From Pseudoalteromonas luteoviolacea DSM 6061 (GTDB lineage: Bacteria > Pseudomonadota > Gammaproteobacteria > Enterobacterales > Alteromonadaceae), in the NCBI RefSeq assembly GCF_001625655.1, contig NZ_AUYB01000131.1:1-34761 (forward strand): DNA of 34,761 bases, given 5' to 3'. Shown here piece by piece: positions 24,499-32,599 of this stretch. The notes below the pieces were generated by a model that was not told the DNA's origin, did not search any database, and was given only the letters and a program-made list of their open reading frames with translations. The stretch's first letter is position 1. Each line of letters starts with the position of its first letter. Position numbers and translations under genes: made by a program.

Positions 24499-25074
24499 CT
24501 AGAAAAGCATCACCCTGTCAAATATATCTTTGTGAAAATTTTCACCCGTTATCCCATGGCATTTAACTCTGTCTTGATGAATTCTTTTATTCGCTTCTAG
24601 TAGCTGTGTTATAAACTCGCTTAAGTGGATATCGTTATATTTATAAACATCATTACCATTGGCCAGTGACACATCACTGGAGCCAACTTCATCTAAGGCA
24701 TTAAACTGATGCTGGAATATTGCTTGAGATTGAACTCCAAGAGATAGATTAAATCTGAATATAGCCGCATTGTCTATTGCTTTAACTCGAGTTTGCTTAC
24801 CAAATTTTTCCCAGCCTACAGCACAAACTGACACTGTAAACTCCTTACCAAACTCACACACTAACTTACTGTGGAGGTCATCAGACTCACGTGCTAATTC
24901 TTGTAAATCAAAAGAGTCAACTGAGACATTTCCATATTGAGATCTATAGCGTAATTGCAAGGTGTTAAGAAGGTAAAAGACCTCTCCGGTGTTTTGCCAA
25001 ATAGGGCTAACTAAAGAACACCTCTTTGGTTTAGTCACATGCGTACCCAATAACTTTAACATCAGCTTTTTCAT
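24499..25074 (-). CDS. Unrecognised protein with predicted Fur control
   Basis: A 191-residue protein with no family I recognise. It has no signal peptide or membrane segment that I can support; the N-terminus MKKLMLKLLGTHVTKPKR is short and basic. The rest mixes helices and strands (GEVFYLLNTLQLRYRSQYG; FTVSVCAVGWEKFGKQ; FITQLLEANKRIHQDRVK), with three Cys and several His but no clear metal motif. The start is placed at ATG 25074: an AGGAG ribosome-binding site sits 6 bases upstream of it, but touches the alternative ATG at 25080, too close to use. A strong Fur-box match lies about 35 bases upstream, so iron limitation probably induces it. That is the only functional clue. Confidence 0.72.
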   Translation of the reverse strand: MKKLMLKLLGTHVTKPKRCSLVSPIWQNTGEVFYLLNTLQLRYRSQYGNVSVDSFDLQELARESDDLHSKLVCEFGKEFTVSVCAVGWEKFGKQTRVKAIDNAAIFRFNLSLGVQSQAIFQHQFNALDEVGSSDVSLANGNDVYKYNDIHLSEFITQLLEANKRIHQDRVKCHGITGENFHKDIFDRVMLF

Positions 25075-25108
25075 TGGCATCTCCTAACTAGAATAAGAAC
25101 ACTTTAAA

Positions 25109-25123
25109 TGATAATAATTATTA
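25109..25123. promoter_or_regulatory. Fur box
   Basis: TGATAAT-A-ATTATTA matches the 7-1-7 Fur motif TGATAAT-N-ATTATCA at all but one arm position, and 14 of 19 positions of the longer GATAATGATAATCATTATC consensus. It lies in the 150-base divergent region between the unknown minus-strand gene and the plus-strand pyrD homologue, closer to the former. The region is AT-rich, which raises the chance of a casual match. Confidence 0.6.
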
Positions 25124-25226
25124 TTGCTATTTTTATTTATCGATCATAAGCTAAAAAGCATGAGTTACTTAATGTGCTTATTTACTAGCACCTAACAACA
25201 ATCGATGACAAATTTGGAGGTTCAAA

Positions 25227-26411
25227 ATGCGCCTTATCATCGGCATACGTAACTTTGTCTTGCGACTATTTTATAGAGCTGCTCGCCCGCTCATATTTCT
25301 TATGGATCCGGAAGATGCACACTACATGTTTAAACGTGTGGGAGTAATTTTAGGCTCTAATTTCCTTACTCGTTGGATTACGTCTTTATTCTTCAACTAC
25401 GGACATCGTAGTCTGAATATTGAAGTTGACGGCATTAAGTATAGAAATCCCTTAGGATTATCGGCAGGCTTTGATAAAGATGGCGAACTGACCAAAATTT
25501 ACCCTTCGATTGGCTTCGGTTTAGCGGAATTAGGCTCATTCACTGGAGAAGTTTGCCCTGGAAATCCAGGAAAAAGGCTTTTTAGAATGGTTAAATCAAA
25601 GTCAATTCTTGTCTGGTATGGACTCAACAACCAAGGTGCTGAAAAAATTTCATCAAGGCTGAAGAGTGCTAATTTTGGCAAGCTAAAAGTAGGTATCAAT
25701 GCAGCCAAATCGAATATTACACCAGAATTTGATCTGCAAGATTCAATTGACGATTACACTAAGACGATGTCTCTATTCAAAGACATAGGTGATTATTACA
25801 CTATCAATATTAGCTGTCCAAATACACAAGATGGAGAACCATTCGTAGATAAAGATAATTTAGATGCATTACTAATTGCTGTAAATGCGCATCGGGTAGA
25901 AGGCCGCCCTATTTATGTAAAATTGGCGGCTGATATGACGCTCGAAGAAATCAATATCATTGTTGACGCATGCGTTGAGCATAAAATGGATGGGGTTGTT
26001 CTGACGAATTTAGCAAAGCCTAAATTCAACCAAGAATACGTCAAAGATGAATTACCATTCCATAAAGGTGCAATGAGCGGCTTACCACTACAACGTATAT
26101 CGACCAATGTAATCAGACACGTTTACCGCAGAACAAGAGGCAAGCTTACAATAATAGGAGTTGGCGGCGTCTTTACTGCCAAAGATGCTTACGAAAAAAT
26201 TACCTCTGGTGCTAGCCTATTGCACATGATTTCCACATTGATTTTTGATGGACCACAAAGCATCAGTGAGATAAATCGAGGCTTGGTTAAATTACTGAAA
26301 GAAGACGGTTTTAGTTCTATAGAAGAAGCCGTTGGGTCAAGAAACCCATTACCAAAATTAAAGCCAATTAAGGATGAGGAATCTAACAAGGAAGTTAGCT
26401 CTGCGGCATAA
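25227..26411 (+). CDS. Dihydroorotate dehydrogenase homologue, divergent class 2 scaffold
   Basis: A 394-residue FMN-barrel protein like class 2 (quinone-linked, membrane-associated) dihydroorotate dehydrogenase, with the N-terminal helical extension MRLIIGIRNFVLRLFYRAARPLIFLMDPEDAHYMF. FMN-site segments are visible: GLSAGFDKDGE, FGLAELGSFT, GLNNQGAEK, GINAAKSN, VKLAAD, and GVGGVFTAKDAYEKI-SGAS. It is unusual at the active site: class 2 enzymes have a catalytic Ser in NxSSPNTPGLR, whereas here it is NISCPNTQDGEP, with Cys197 at the Ser position, as in class 1 enzymes, and the GLR loop replaced. It also carries a charged Lys/Glu tail. It may be a paralogue with a different substrate rather than the housekeeping PyrD. 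A GGAGG ribosome-binding site lies 7 bases before the ATG. Confidence 0.8.
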   Translation: MRLIIGIRNFVLRLFYRAARPLIFLMDPEDAHYMFKRVGVILGSNFLTRWITSLFFNYGHRSLNIEVDGIKYRNPLGLSAGFDKDGELTKIYPSIGFGLAELGSFTGEVCPGNPGKRLFRMVKSKSILVWYGLNNQGAEKISSRLKSANFGKLKVGINAAKSNITPEFDLQDSIDDYTKTMSLFKDIGDYYTINISCPNTQDGEPFVDKDNLDALLIAVNAHRVEGRPIYVKLAADMTLEEINIIVDACVEHKMDGVVLTNLAKPKFNQEYVKDELPFHKGAMSGLPLQRISTNVIRHVYRRTRGKLTIIGVGGVFTAKDAYEKITSGASLLHMISTLIFDGPQSISEINRGLVKLLKEDGFSSIEEAVGSRNPLPKLKPIKDEESNKEVSSAA

Positions 26412-26437
26412 GATTTCAATTACAAGTTGATGCTACG

Positions 26438-26490
26438 AGTGGTGATATCACCCACTTTCTCCAAAGCGAACGATATCACCACTATTTTTT
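26438..26490 (+). terminator. Rho-independent terminator after the pyrD homologue
   Basis: A perfect 12-bp stem (AGTGGTGATATC at 26438-26449 with GATATCACCACT at 26472-26483) and a 22-base loop, followed by ATTTTTT (26484-26490). It starts 26 bases after the stop codon and touches the end of the convergent gene. The left arm also contains a 12-bp palindrome, GGTGATATCACC (26441-26452), allowing an alternative fold. Confidence 0.78.
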
Positions 26491-27004
26491 AGTCTGGAAT
26501 AGGCGAAGCCAAATTGGAACTGTCAGCTAAAAACTGAGCCTTTGGATGATTTTCTAACTGTGTCTCAACAATATGAGTTTGAGACTTAGCAACATCAATA
26601 ATTATGATTACATCACCGGCATCTAAGTGCTCATCAACCAGTATTTGAAAATATTCGTCGAAAGATTTCCCAGCAAGCCTTACGACCACCATGACGATAA
26701 ATCCAACAACAATACTTGCACCTATTGCCTGTAACAAAAATTTATCCACCGCCTCGGTGAAAAAAAACAAGACCGAAAAAAGTAGTAGCGCAGCTCCCCC
26801 AGCTAGTAACATTGCCCTTTTTCTTGCGGACAAAATTTGTGTTTTTTCTATTTGTGTTGATCCATGTAAGTGGTGAGTTTTAATGCCGTTTTCATCTCGT
26901 GATAGCACGTAAAAATGGTGGTCATCGATACCAAGTTCGTGAACTTCATCAGAAATTTTTTCAGCATCGTCCAAACTATCTGTAGAATAAAATAGTCTCT
27001 TCAT
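26489..27004 (-). CDS. Two-TM protein of unknown function with N-terminal stress-protein-like domain
   Basis: A 171-residue inner-membrane protein. The N-terminal 50 residues (MKRLFYSTDSLDDAEKISDEVHELGIDDHHFYVLSRDENG) form an alpha/beta unit like those in general-stress/DUF1269-type proteins. Two adjacent TM helices follow (about 64-83 and 89-111) separated by a tight loop, then a soluble C-terminal part (FDEYFQILVDEHLDAGDVIIIIDV) with a beta-strand signature and a Pro/Asp tail. The ATG at 27004 has a GAGGG ribosome-binding site 6 bases upstream. It faces the pyrD homologue across a terminator and diverges from the cyo operon. The family assignment is by eye and the function is unknown. Confidence 0.7.
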   Translation of the reverse strand: MKRLFYSTDSLDDAEKISDEVHELGIDDHHFYVLSRDENGIKTHHLHGSTQIEKTQILSARKRAMLLAGGAALLLFSVLFFFTEAVDKFLLQAIGASIVVGFIVMVVVRLAGKSFDEYFQILVDEHLDAGDVIIIIDVAKSQTHIVETQLENHPKAQFLADSSNLASPIPD

Positions 27005-27095
27005 ATCAGCCCTCTGTAATTATGTTTTTGACAACACTAATTTCAGTCTAGACATAGATTGCTCAAAAAACATCTAAATTTGAATTTCAAACGTA

Positions 27096-27109
27096 TTGAT
27101 CCCGGTCAA
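27096..27109 (+). promoter_or_regulatory. FNR/ANR-type box upstream of cyoA
   Basis: TTGAT-CCCG-GTCAA fits the FNR consensus TTGAT-N4-ATCAA at 9 of 10 arm positions, and the ANR-type form TTGAT-N4-GTCAA exactly. It lies about 145 bases before the cyoA start. In E. coli, FNR and ArcA repress cyo without oxygen, so oxygen control of this operon is plausible. Confidence 0.55.
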
Positions 27110-27116
27110 TAGAATC

Positions 27117-27143
27117 TTGAATTTTTGACACTTTACCTATAAC
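27117..27143 (+). promoter_or_regulatory. Possible cyo operon promoter
   Basis: A TTGAAT (27117-27122) and a TATAAC (27138-27143) are separated by 15 bases, a short but tolerable spacer, just downstream of the FNR-type box. A TTGACA at 27125-27130 has no -10 at the right distance. Assignment is tentative. Confidence 0.35.
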
Positions 27144-27146
27144 ATT

Positions 27147-27161
27147 CCCCTGCGAGAGGGG
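27147..27161. repeat. Small inverted repeat in the cyoA leader
   Basis: CCCCT (27147-27151) and AGGGG (27157-27161) around a 5-base loop, located between the putative promoter and cyoA. It could fold as an RNA hairpin or be a protein site. There is no T run behind it. Confidence 0.4.
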
Positions 27162-27220
27162 TGTAAATGGAAACAGTTCTCAATTGCATTAATCTCGTTA
27201 ATTTATTCAGGCAGGTAATG

Positions 27221-27232
27221 GGGTAATTACCC
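27221..27232. promoter_or_regulatory. 12-bp palindrome before the cyoA ribosome-binding site
   Basis: GGGTAATTACCC is a perfect palindrome ending 9 bases before the AGTAGG ribosome-binding region of cyoA. A partial direct repeat GGTAAT precedes it. It may be an operator or a leader structure; no known regulator is recognised. Confidence 0.4.
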
Positions 27233-27253
27233 GCGATATCAAGTAGGTTGAAT

Positions 27254-28102
27254 ATGCTGAAAAAGTCCTTGTCATTCGTAATGGTTTTTACGATGGCGTT
27301 TCTTCTAACAGGTTGTGAGCTTGCTCTTTTTGACCCTGCGGGGCCAATTGGTGAACAGGCGAAAAACCTGATTATAATTTCTGTGGCTTTATTACTTATT
27401 GTAATAATCCCTGTATTATTTATGTCTATTTACTTCCCGTACAAGTATCGTACTAGCAATAAAAAAGCTGAGTACAAACCTTCTTGGGAGCACTCAACAA
27501 AAATAGAACTTGTTGTTTGGATTGTGCCTTGTTTGATCATTGCTGCACTTGCATATTTCACGTATGTGACATCTCACACCCTAGACCCGCGTAAGCCTCT
27601 AGGTAAAGACGAAGATACGTTAACTATCCAAGTAGTTGCGATGGACTGGAAATGGCTATTCATCTATCCGGAACAACAAATCGCAACCGTCAACGAAATC
27701 TCAATCCCAGTGAATACACCGGTTGAGTTCTTAATCACTTCAGACACGGTGATGAACTCATTCTTTATTCCAAGATTGGGCAGTCAGATTTATGCGATGG
27801 CTGGTATGGAAAATAGACTTAACCTAATGGCATCTGAAGAAGGTACCTTCAGAGGCATGTCTGCAAACTACAGTGGTTTTGGTTTCTCAGGTATGAAGTT
27901 TAAAACACACTCTGTAGATCAAGCAGGTTTCGATGCTTGGGTTAACAAAGTTAAAGCATCAGAGCATGTACTAGACGAACCTACTTACAAAGCGCTTAGC
28001 GAGAAATCAAAAGACAACCCAGTAGTTTACTACTCGGATGTTGACCCTCTGCACTTTAAGAAAACCATAGAGAAATACACTGGGGTTCAAAATGGCAAGT
28101 AA
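27254..28102 (+). CDS. cyoA: Cytochrome bo3 ubiquinol oxidase subunit II
   Basis: A 282-residue membrane-anchored lipoprotein subunit of the bo3 quinol oxidase. The signal ends with the lipobox LLTGC (lipidation at Cys21), then two TM helices (about 39-59 and 86-106) and a periplasmic cupredoxin-like domain. The CuA ligand motif of cytochrome-c oxidases is absent (NYSGFGFSGM stands where CxxxC would be), which marks a quinol oxidase. ATG 27254 is preferred over an in-frame TTG at 27248, because the GTAGG ribosome-binding site is 6 bases upstream of the ATG. It is the first gene of cyoABCDE, and its stop overlaps the cyoB start by 11 bases. Confidence 0.95.
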   Translation: MLKKSLSFVMVFTMAFLLTGCELALFDPAGPIGEQAKNLIIISVALLLIVIIPVLFMSIYFPYKYRTSNKKAEYKPSWEHSTKIELVVWIVPCLIIAALAYFTYVTSHTLDPRKPLGKDEDTLTIQVVAMDWKWLFIYPEQQIATVNEISIPVNTPVEFLITSDTVMNSFFIPRLGSQIYAMAGMENRLNLMASEEGTFRGMSANYSGFGFSGMKFKTHSVDQAGFDAWVNKVKASEHVLDEPTYKALSEKSKDNPVVYYSDVDPLHFKKTIEKYTGVQNGK

Positions 28103-30128
28103 AGCTACCATAATCACAGATCCGGATCCGCTCACGGGTAAACTGACCTGGGATTCAATTCCTGTTCATGACCCTGTTATTCTGCCAGTAATGATCTGTG
28201 CAATACTTGGCGGTTTATTCCTATTCGCACTTATCACTAAAATGGGTAAGTGGAAATACCTATGGGAAGAATGGTTCACATCTGTAGACCATAAGAAAAT
28301 AGGTATCATGTATGTCATCGCAGCGATTGTGATGCTTGTCCGTGGTTTTGCGGACGCTATTATGATGCGTACTCACCAAGCGTTAGCTACTGCTGACAGC
28401 GTGGGGGCGGGTTATTTACCTCCTGAACACTATGACCAGATCTTTACTGCTCACGGTGTAATTATGATTTTCTTCGTAGCCATGCCTTTGGTTGTTGGCT
28501 TGATGAACATTGTAGTACCTCTACAAATCGGTGCGCGTGACGTTGCATTCCCATTCCTGAACTCATTGAGCTTCTGGTTATTCGTTGTTGGTGCGTTACT
28601 AGTTAACATTTCACTTTTCTTAGGTGAGTTCGCTGCAACAGGATGGTTAGCATATCCACCACTTTCAGGTATTGAATACAGTCCCTGGGTCGGGGTCGAT
28701 TATTGGCTCTGGGCACTACAGATCTCAGGTATTGGTACTCTACTAACTGGTGTTAACTTCTTCGTTACTATCATCAGAATGCGTGCGCCTGGCATGAAGC
28801 TTATGCAAATGCCTGTATTCACATGGACTTCTCTGTGTGCAAACGTACTAATCATTCTTTCATTCCCTATCCTAACAGTAACTATCACGCTTCTAACGCT
28901 AGATAGATACTTAGGTACAAACTTCTTCACTAATGACCTTGGTGGTAACCAAATGATGTATGTAAACCTCATTTGGGCATGGGGTCACCCAGAAGTTTAC
29001 ATTCTAATTCTACCTGCATTTGGTATCTTCTCTGAAGTTGCAGCTACGTTCTCACGTAAGCGCCTGTTTGGTTATACGTCACTTGTATGGGCAACAGCGG
29101 TTATCATGGTTCTAGCAATGGTTGTATGGCTACACCACTTCTTTACAATGGGCGCTGGCTCAAGTGTGAATGCGTTCTTTGGTATTGCCACCATGATCAT
29201 AGCCGTCCCGACGGGTGTTAAGATATTCAACTGGCTATTTACTATGTACAAAGGCCGTGTTGAGTTCACAGCATCTATGTGGTGGACATGTAGTTTCCTA
29301 TTTACGTTCACAATCGGTGGTATGACAGGTGTAATGCTAGCTGTTCCAGCGGCTGACTTCGTACTACACAACAGCTTGTTCCTAATTGCTCACTTCCATA
29401 ACGTAATCATTGGTGGTGCTGTATTTGGTTACTTCGCAGGTCTTACTTACTGGTGGCCAAAAGCAACTGGCTGGATGCTTGACGAGAAACTTAATAAACT
29501 TTCTTGTGCACTATGGACAATCGGTTTCTTCGTTGCGTTCATGCCGCTATACATCCTTGGTTTCAACGGTATGACTCGCCGTCTTAACTACTATGACAAC
29601 CCAGAATGGACTCCATTGCTAATTGTCGCAATGATTGGTGCATTTATCGTTGCAGCTGGTATCGCAGTTCAGTTCTACATGGGCTTCATTAGCTTCAAGA
29701 ACCGTAAACAAAATATGGACGTTACAGGTGATCCTTGGAATGGCCGTACGCTTGAGTGGGCTACTTCGTCACCTCCTCCGTTCTACAACTTCGCTAAGTT
29801 ACCTAAGATCCATGATCGTGATGAGCATCATTACAAGAAAGAACATGGTATCGCTTATGAAAAGCCTGAGAAGTACTCTAAGATTCACATGCCTTCAAAT
29901 ACATGGGCTGGCGTGGTTATCAGTGCATTCTCACTAACTTTAGGTTTCGGCTTCGTATGGCACATCTGGTGGATGGTTATCGCTAGCTTCATCGGTATCG
30001 TAGCTTCTTGGATTGCGTACTCTTTTGATCGCAACAAAGATTACTACGTACAAGTAGACCAAGTTGAAGAAATCGAGTCAAAACACTTGGCAGCTGTTGC
30101 AGAACACGCAGCTAAAAATGGCAAGTAG
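28092..30128 (+). CDS. cyoB: Cytochrome bo3 ubiquinol oxidase subunit I
   Basis: A 678-residue heme-copper oxidase core subunit with about 15 TM helices. Metal ligands are all present: low-spin heme His121 and His436, CuB His299, His348 and His349, high-spin heme His434. The His-Tyr cross-link pair is in HPEVY (His299, Tyr303), with the proton-channel Glu301. Asp150 and Lys377 mark the D and K proton pathways. The quinol-site residues Arg84, Asp88, His113 and Gln116 (RGFAD and PPEHYDQ) match those of E. coli CyoB, so the donor is a quinol. It pumps protons while reducing O2 to water. E. coli CyoB has 663 residues. The start overlaps cyoA. Confidence 0.97.
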   Translation: MASKATIITDPDPLTGKLTWDSIPVHDPVILPVMICAILGGLFLFALITKMGKWKYLWEEWFTSVDHKKIGIMYVIAAIVMLVRGFADAIMMRTHQALATADSVGAGYLPPEHYDQIFTAHGVIMIFFVAMPLVVGLMNIVVPLQIGARDVAFPFLNSLSFWLFVVGALLVNISLFLGEFAATGWLAYPPLSGIEYSPWVGVDYWLWALQISGIGTLLTGVNFFVTIIRMRAPGMKLMQMPVFTWTSLCANVLIILSFPILTVTITLLTLDRYLGTNFFTNDLGGNQMMYVNLIWAWGHPEVYILILPAFGIFSEVAATFSRKRLFGYTSLVWATAVIMVLAMVVWLHHFFTMGAGSSVNAFFGIATMIIAVPTGVKIFNWLFTMYKGRVEFTASMWWTCSFLFTFTIGGMTGVMLAVPAADFVLHNSLFLIAHFHNVIIGGAVFGYFAGLTYWWPKATGWMLDEKLNKLSCALWTIGFFVAFMPLYILGFNGMTRRLNYYDNPEWTPLLIVAMIGAFIVAAGIAVQFYMGFISFKNRKQNMDVTGDPWNGRTLEWATSSPPPFYNFAKLPKIHDRDEHHYKKEHGIAYEKPEKYSKIHMPSNTWAGVVISAFSLTLGFGFVWHIWWMVIASFIGIVASWIAYSFDRNKDYYVQVDQVEEIESKHLAAVAEHAAKNGK

Positions 30129-30144
30129 AGGAAAGTTTTAAACT

Positions 30145-30765
30145 ATGTCAAACGATCACGTAATCGCAAACGACGCTCACGATCATCACGATGATCATGA
30201 GCATCATGATACCGGTGGTGATACTATATTCGGATTCTGGATATATATCATGAGTGACTGTATTTTGTTCGCAACTTTGTTTGCAACATATGCAGTACTG
30301 AGTGGCGGCTTTGCAGGCGGCCCAACACCAAAAGAGCTATTTGACCTTAATCTAGTTGCAGTTGGTACTGCGTTCCTACTATTCAGTAGTTTTACGTTTG
30401 GTATGGCGATGCTTCAAGCCAACCAGCGCAAGATGAAAGGTATGATCACTTGGTTGGTCATTACACTACTACTAGGTGCAGGCTTCCTTGGCCTAGAAAT
30501 GTACGAGTTCTGGCACTTCAGTACATTGGGCGCTACGCCTCAGACAAGTGGTTACTGGTCAGCATTCTATGCACTAGTAGCAACACACGGTCTACACGTA
30601 TTTGGTGGTATTATTTGGATGCTTGTTCTATTCGTTCACTTTAAGCGTGACGGATTTAGTGAAGATAACTTAGTAAGACTATCTTGCTTAAGCTTATTCT
30701 GGCACTTCCTAGACATCATCTGGATCTGTGTATTTAGCGTTGTGTACTTAGTAGGAGTGATGTAA
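30145..30765 (+). CDS. cyoC: Cytochrome bo3 ubiquinol oxidase subunit III
   Basis: A 206-residue five-TM subunit III. The cytoplasmic N-terminus is very His/Asp-rich (HDHHDDHEHHD), as in E. coli CyoC (204 residues), followed by IFGFWIYIMSDCILFATLFATY and the conserved GLEMYEFWHF and THGLHVFGGIIWM segments. It stabilises the core and has no redox centre. It starts 16 bases after cyoB with an AGAGGA ribosome-binding site and its stop overlaps the cyoD start (TAATG). Confidence 0.96.
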   Translation: MSNDHVIANDAHDHHDDHEHHDTGGDTIFGFWIYIMSDCILFATLFATYAVLSGGFAGGPTPKELFDLNLVAVGTAFLLFSSFTFGMAMLQANQRKMKGMITWLVITLLLGAGFLGLEMYEFWHFSTLGATPQTSGYWSAFYALVATHGLHVFGGIIWMLVLFVHFKRDGFSEDNLVRLSCLSLFWHFLDIIWICVFSVVYLVGVM

Positions 30766-31103
30766 TGGGCCATTCTAATGAACATGGTAGCGGCGGTGCA
30801 GCGCACGGTAGCGTTAAAGAGTACACGATAGGCTTACTCCTATCTCTAGTGCTTACAGCTATCCCGTTTTTAGTTGTAATGTATGACATGGCTTCTCCTG
30901 CAATTACGCTAGGAATTATCCTTGTCACAGCTATTGCACAGCTATTTGTACAACTTGTATTTTTCTTACACATGAACTCTTCTTCTGAGCAAATATGGAA
31001 CACTACTTCAGCCGCGTTTATTGTGTTGACAGTGGCCATAGTTGTGATTGGCTCCATCTGGATTATGGAGCACCTAAATCACAACATGCTCATGGGACAT
31101 TAA
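30765..31103 (+). CDS. cyoD: Cytochrome bo3 ubiquinol oxidase subunit IV
   Basis: A 112-residue small subunit with three TM helices. The N-terminus MGHSNEHGSGGAAHGSVKEY closely follows E. coli CyoD (HGSVK), and the middle helix carries IAQLFVQLVFFLHMN. It assists assembly of the CuB site in the oxidase. The ATG overlaps the cyoC stop by one base and the stop is one base from cyoE. Confidence 0.95.
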   Translation: MGHSNEHGSGGAAHGSVKEYTIGLLLSLVLTAIPFLVVMYDMASPAITLGIILVTAIAQLFVQLVFFLHMNSSSEQIWNTTSAAFIVLTVAIVVIGSIWIMEHLNHNMLMGH

Positions 31104-31104
31104 A

Positions 31105-31989
31105 ATGTTAAGAAGTTACCTGTTAATTACAAAACCAGGCATTATCTTTGGTAACTTAATCACTGCGGTTGCGGGCTACGTGCTCGCAGCCAAAGGCGAT
31201 ATTGATTTAGTTACATTTACAGCAATGATAGTGGGTACAGTTTGTATCATCGCCTCTGGTTGTGTTTTTAATAATGTGATTGATCGTGACATCGACCAGT
31301 TGATGTCACGCACAAAGTACCGTAAGTCACTCCTAGAGTCGATTTCGGTTACTAAAGCTTTGGTCTATGCAACCCTTTTGGGTTGTATAGGCTTCGCCTC
31401 TTTAGCACTGTACGCATCTATGATGAGCTTTTATTTCGGTGTGTTAGGCTTCGTAGTTTATGTTGGCCTGTACACTCTTTATTATAAAAGAAAGTCAATC
31501 TACGGTACTTTTGTAGGCAGTATTTCAGGCGCATGTCCTCCAGTTATGGGGTACTGTGCTGTAAATGGTCAGTTTGATATTGGCGCTGTTGTTATCTTGG
31601 CTATTTTCTGTATTTGGCAAATCCCGCATTCTTATGCGATTGCGATATACAGATTCAAAGATTACAAAGACGCAAATATTCCAGTATTACCAATCGTCAG
31701 TGGTGTTGAAGTAGCTAGAAAACACATGATTGGCTTTATCTTAGCCTTTACTGTTCTTGCACTTTCATTGTTCACTTTGAACTATGTAGGTACCCTATTT
31801 GCTTCACTCACGCTGGTAATTGGTTTGATCTGGTTGCTGAGCACAATTTTCGACTTTCATCGCATGGACAATCATACATGGGCAAAACGCGTCTTCATTC
31901 TGTCGCTTGTTGCAATAACATCTATGAGTGTTCTGATGTCAGTAGACTTTGCTCACATTGACCCAACCGCATATGTAACAGCAAGGTAG
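31105..31989 (+). CDS. cyoE: Protoheme IX farnesyltransferase (heme O synthase)
   Basis: A 294-residue UbiA-superfamily prenyltransferase with about nine TM helices. It adds a farnesyl group to heme B to make heme O for the bo3 active site. The first Asp-rich motif is NNVIDRDID (Asn56, Asp60, Asp64, the NxxxDxxxD signature) followed by RTKYR; the second is YRFKDYKDANIPVLP. The SGACPPVMGYCA and IWQIPHSYAIAIYR segments are family-typical. It begins one base after cyoD and precedes the Sco gene by 4 bases, so it is part of the same transcript. Confidence 0.95.
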   Translation: MLRSYLLITKPGIIFGNLITAVAGYVLAAKGDIDLVTFTAMIVGTVCIIASGCVFNNVIDRDIDQLMSRTKYRKSLLESISVTKALVYATLLGCIGFASLALYASMMSFYFGVLGFVVYVGLYTLYYKRKSIYGTFVGSISGACPPVMGYCAVNGQFDIGAVVILAIFCIWQIPHSYAIAIYRFKDYKDANIPVLPIVSGVEVARKHMIGFILAFTVLALSLFTLNYVGTLFASLTLVIGLIWLLSTIFDFHRMDNHTWAKRVFILSLVAITSMSVLMSVDFAHIDPTAYVTAR

Positions 31990-31993
31990 AGTT

Positions 31994-32599
31994 ATGAAGC
32001 AGTTTAAAGCCGCTCACTTACATTGGATTTCTTCTTTCATTGGTATTATTGCGCTAATTTGGTTTTATTTAGCGACGACAACTAAAGACTTTAACGAAAC
32101 AAGAAAATCTTTCGATGAATTGGGTGGCGATTTTACGCTGCAAAGCTATGCCGGACCTGTTTCGCTCTCTGATTACAAAGATAAAATTGTTGTTATGTAC
32201 TTCGGCTATTTATCTTGTGCAGAGGTATGTCCTAACTCTCTCGCAGTAATGACAAACGCATTTATGCGACTAGAGAAGCAAGGATATGATCAGGTGCAGG
32301 GCTTACTTGTTTCAGTAGACCCTGCGCGTGATACAGTAGAAGATATGAAGGAATATACCGACTACTTCCATGAGCGTATTACCGGTCTAACTGGCAGTGT
32401 TGAGCAGACTAAAGAAGTTAGCGCACAATACGGTGTTTATTACGATGATAACAACCTTGAAGAGTCATTTATGGAGTACTCTGTTGCTCACGCTTCAAGA
32501 TTTTACATCATAGATAAGCAAGGTAATTTGATTACCGCAATGAGCCACACAACAACTCCTAATGAGCTTGCCGCTCAGATTAAGGAGCTGATGCTATGA
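31994..32599 (+). CDS. Sco1/SenC/PrrC-family copper chaperone
   Basis: A 201-residue membrane-anchored thioredoxin-fold protein: one N-terminal TM helix (about 10-28), then a periplasmic domain with the copper-binding CxxxC motif (Cys75 and Cys79 in SCAEVCPNS) and the distal His166 (VAHASRFYII). Sco proteins deliver copper to the CuA site of oxidases, or act as thiol reductases. Subunit II here has no CuA, so a role in CuB loading or redox maintenance is more likely; this is inference. It follows cyoE by 4 bases and its stop overlaps the next start (ATGA). Confidence 0.88.
   Translation: MKQFKAAHLHWISSFIGIIALIWFYLATTTKDFNETRKSFDELGGDFTLQSYAGPVSLSDYKDKIVVMYFGYLSCAEVCPNSLAVMTNAFMRLEKQGYDQVQGLLVSVDPARDTVEDMKEYTDYFHERITGLTGSVEQTKEVSAQYGVYYDDNNLEESFMEYSVAHASRFYIIDKQGNLITAMSHTTTPNELAAQIKELML

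Noticed and set aside
27125..27130. TTGACA as -35 of the cyo operon
   Set aside because: No acceptable -10 hexamer occurs 16-18 bases downstream.
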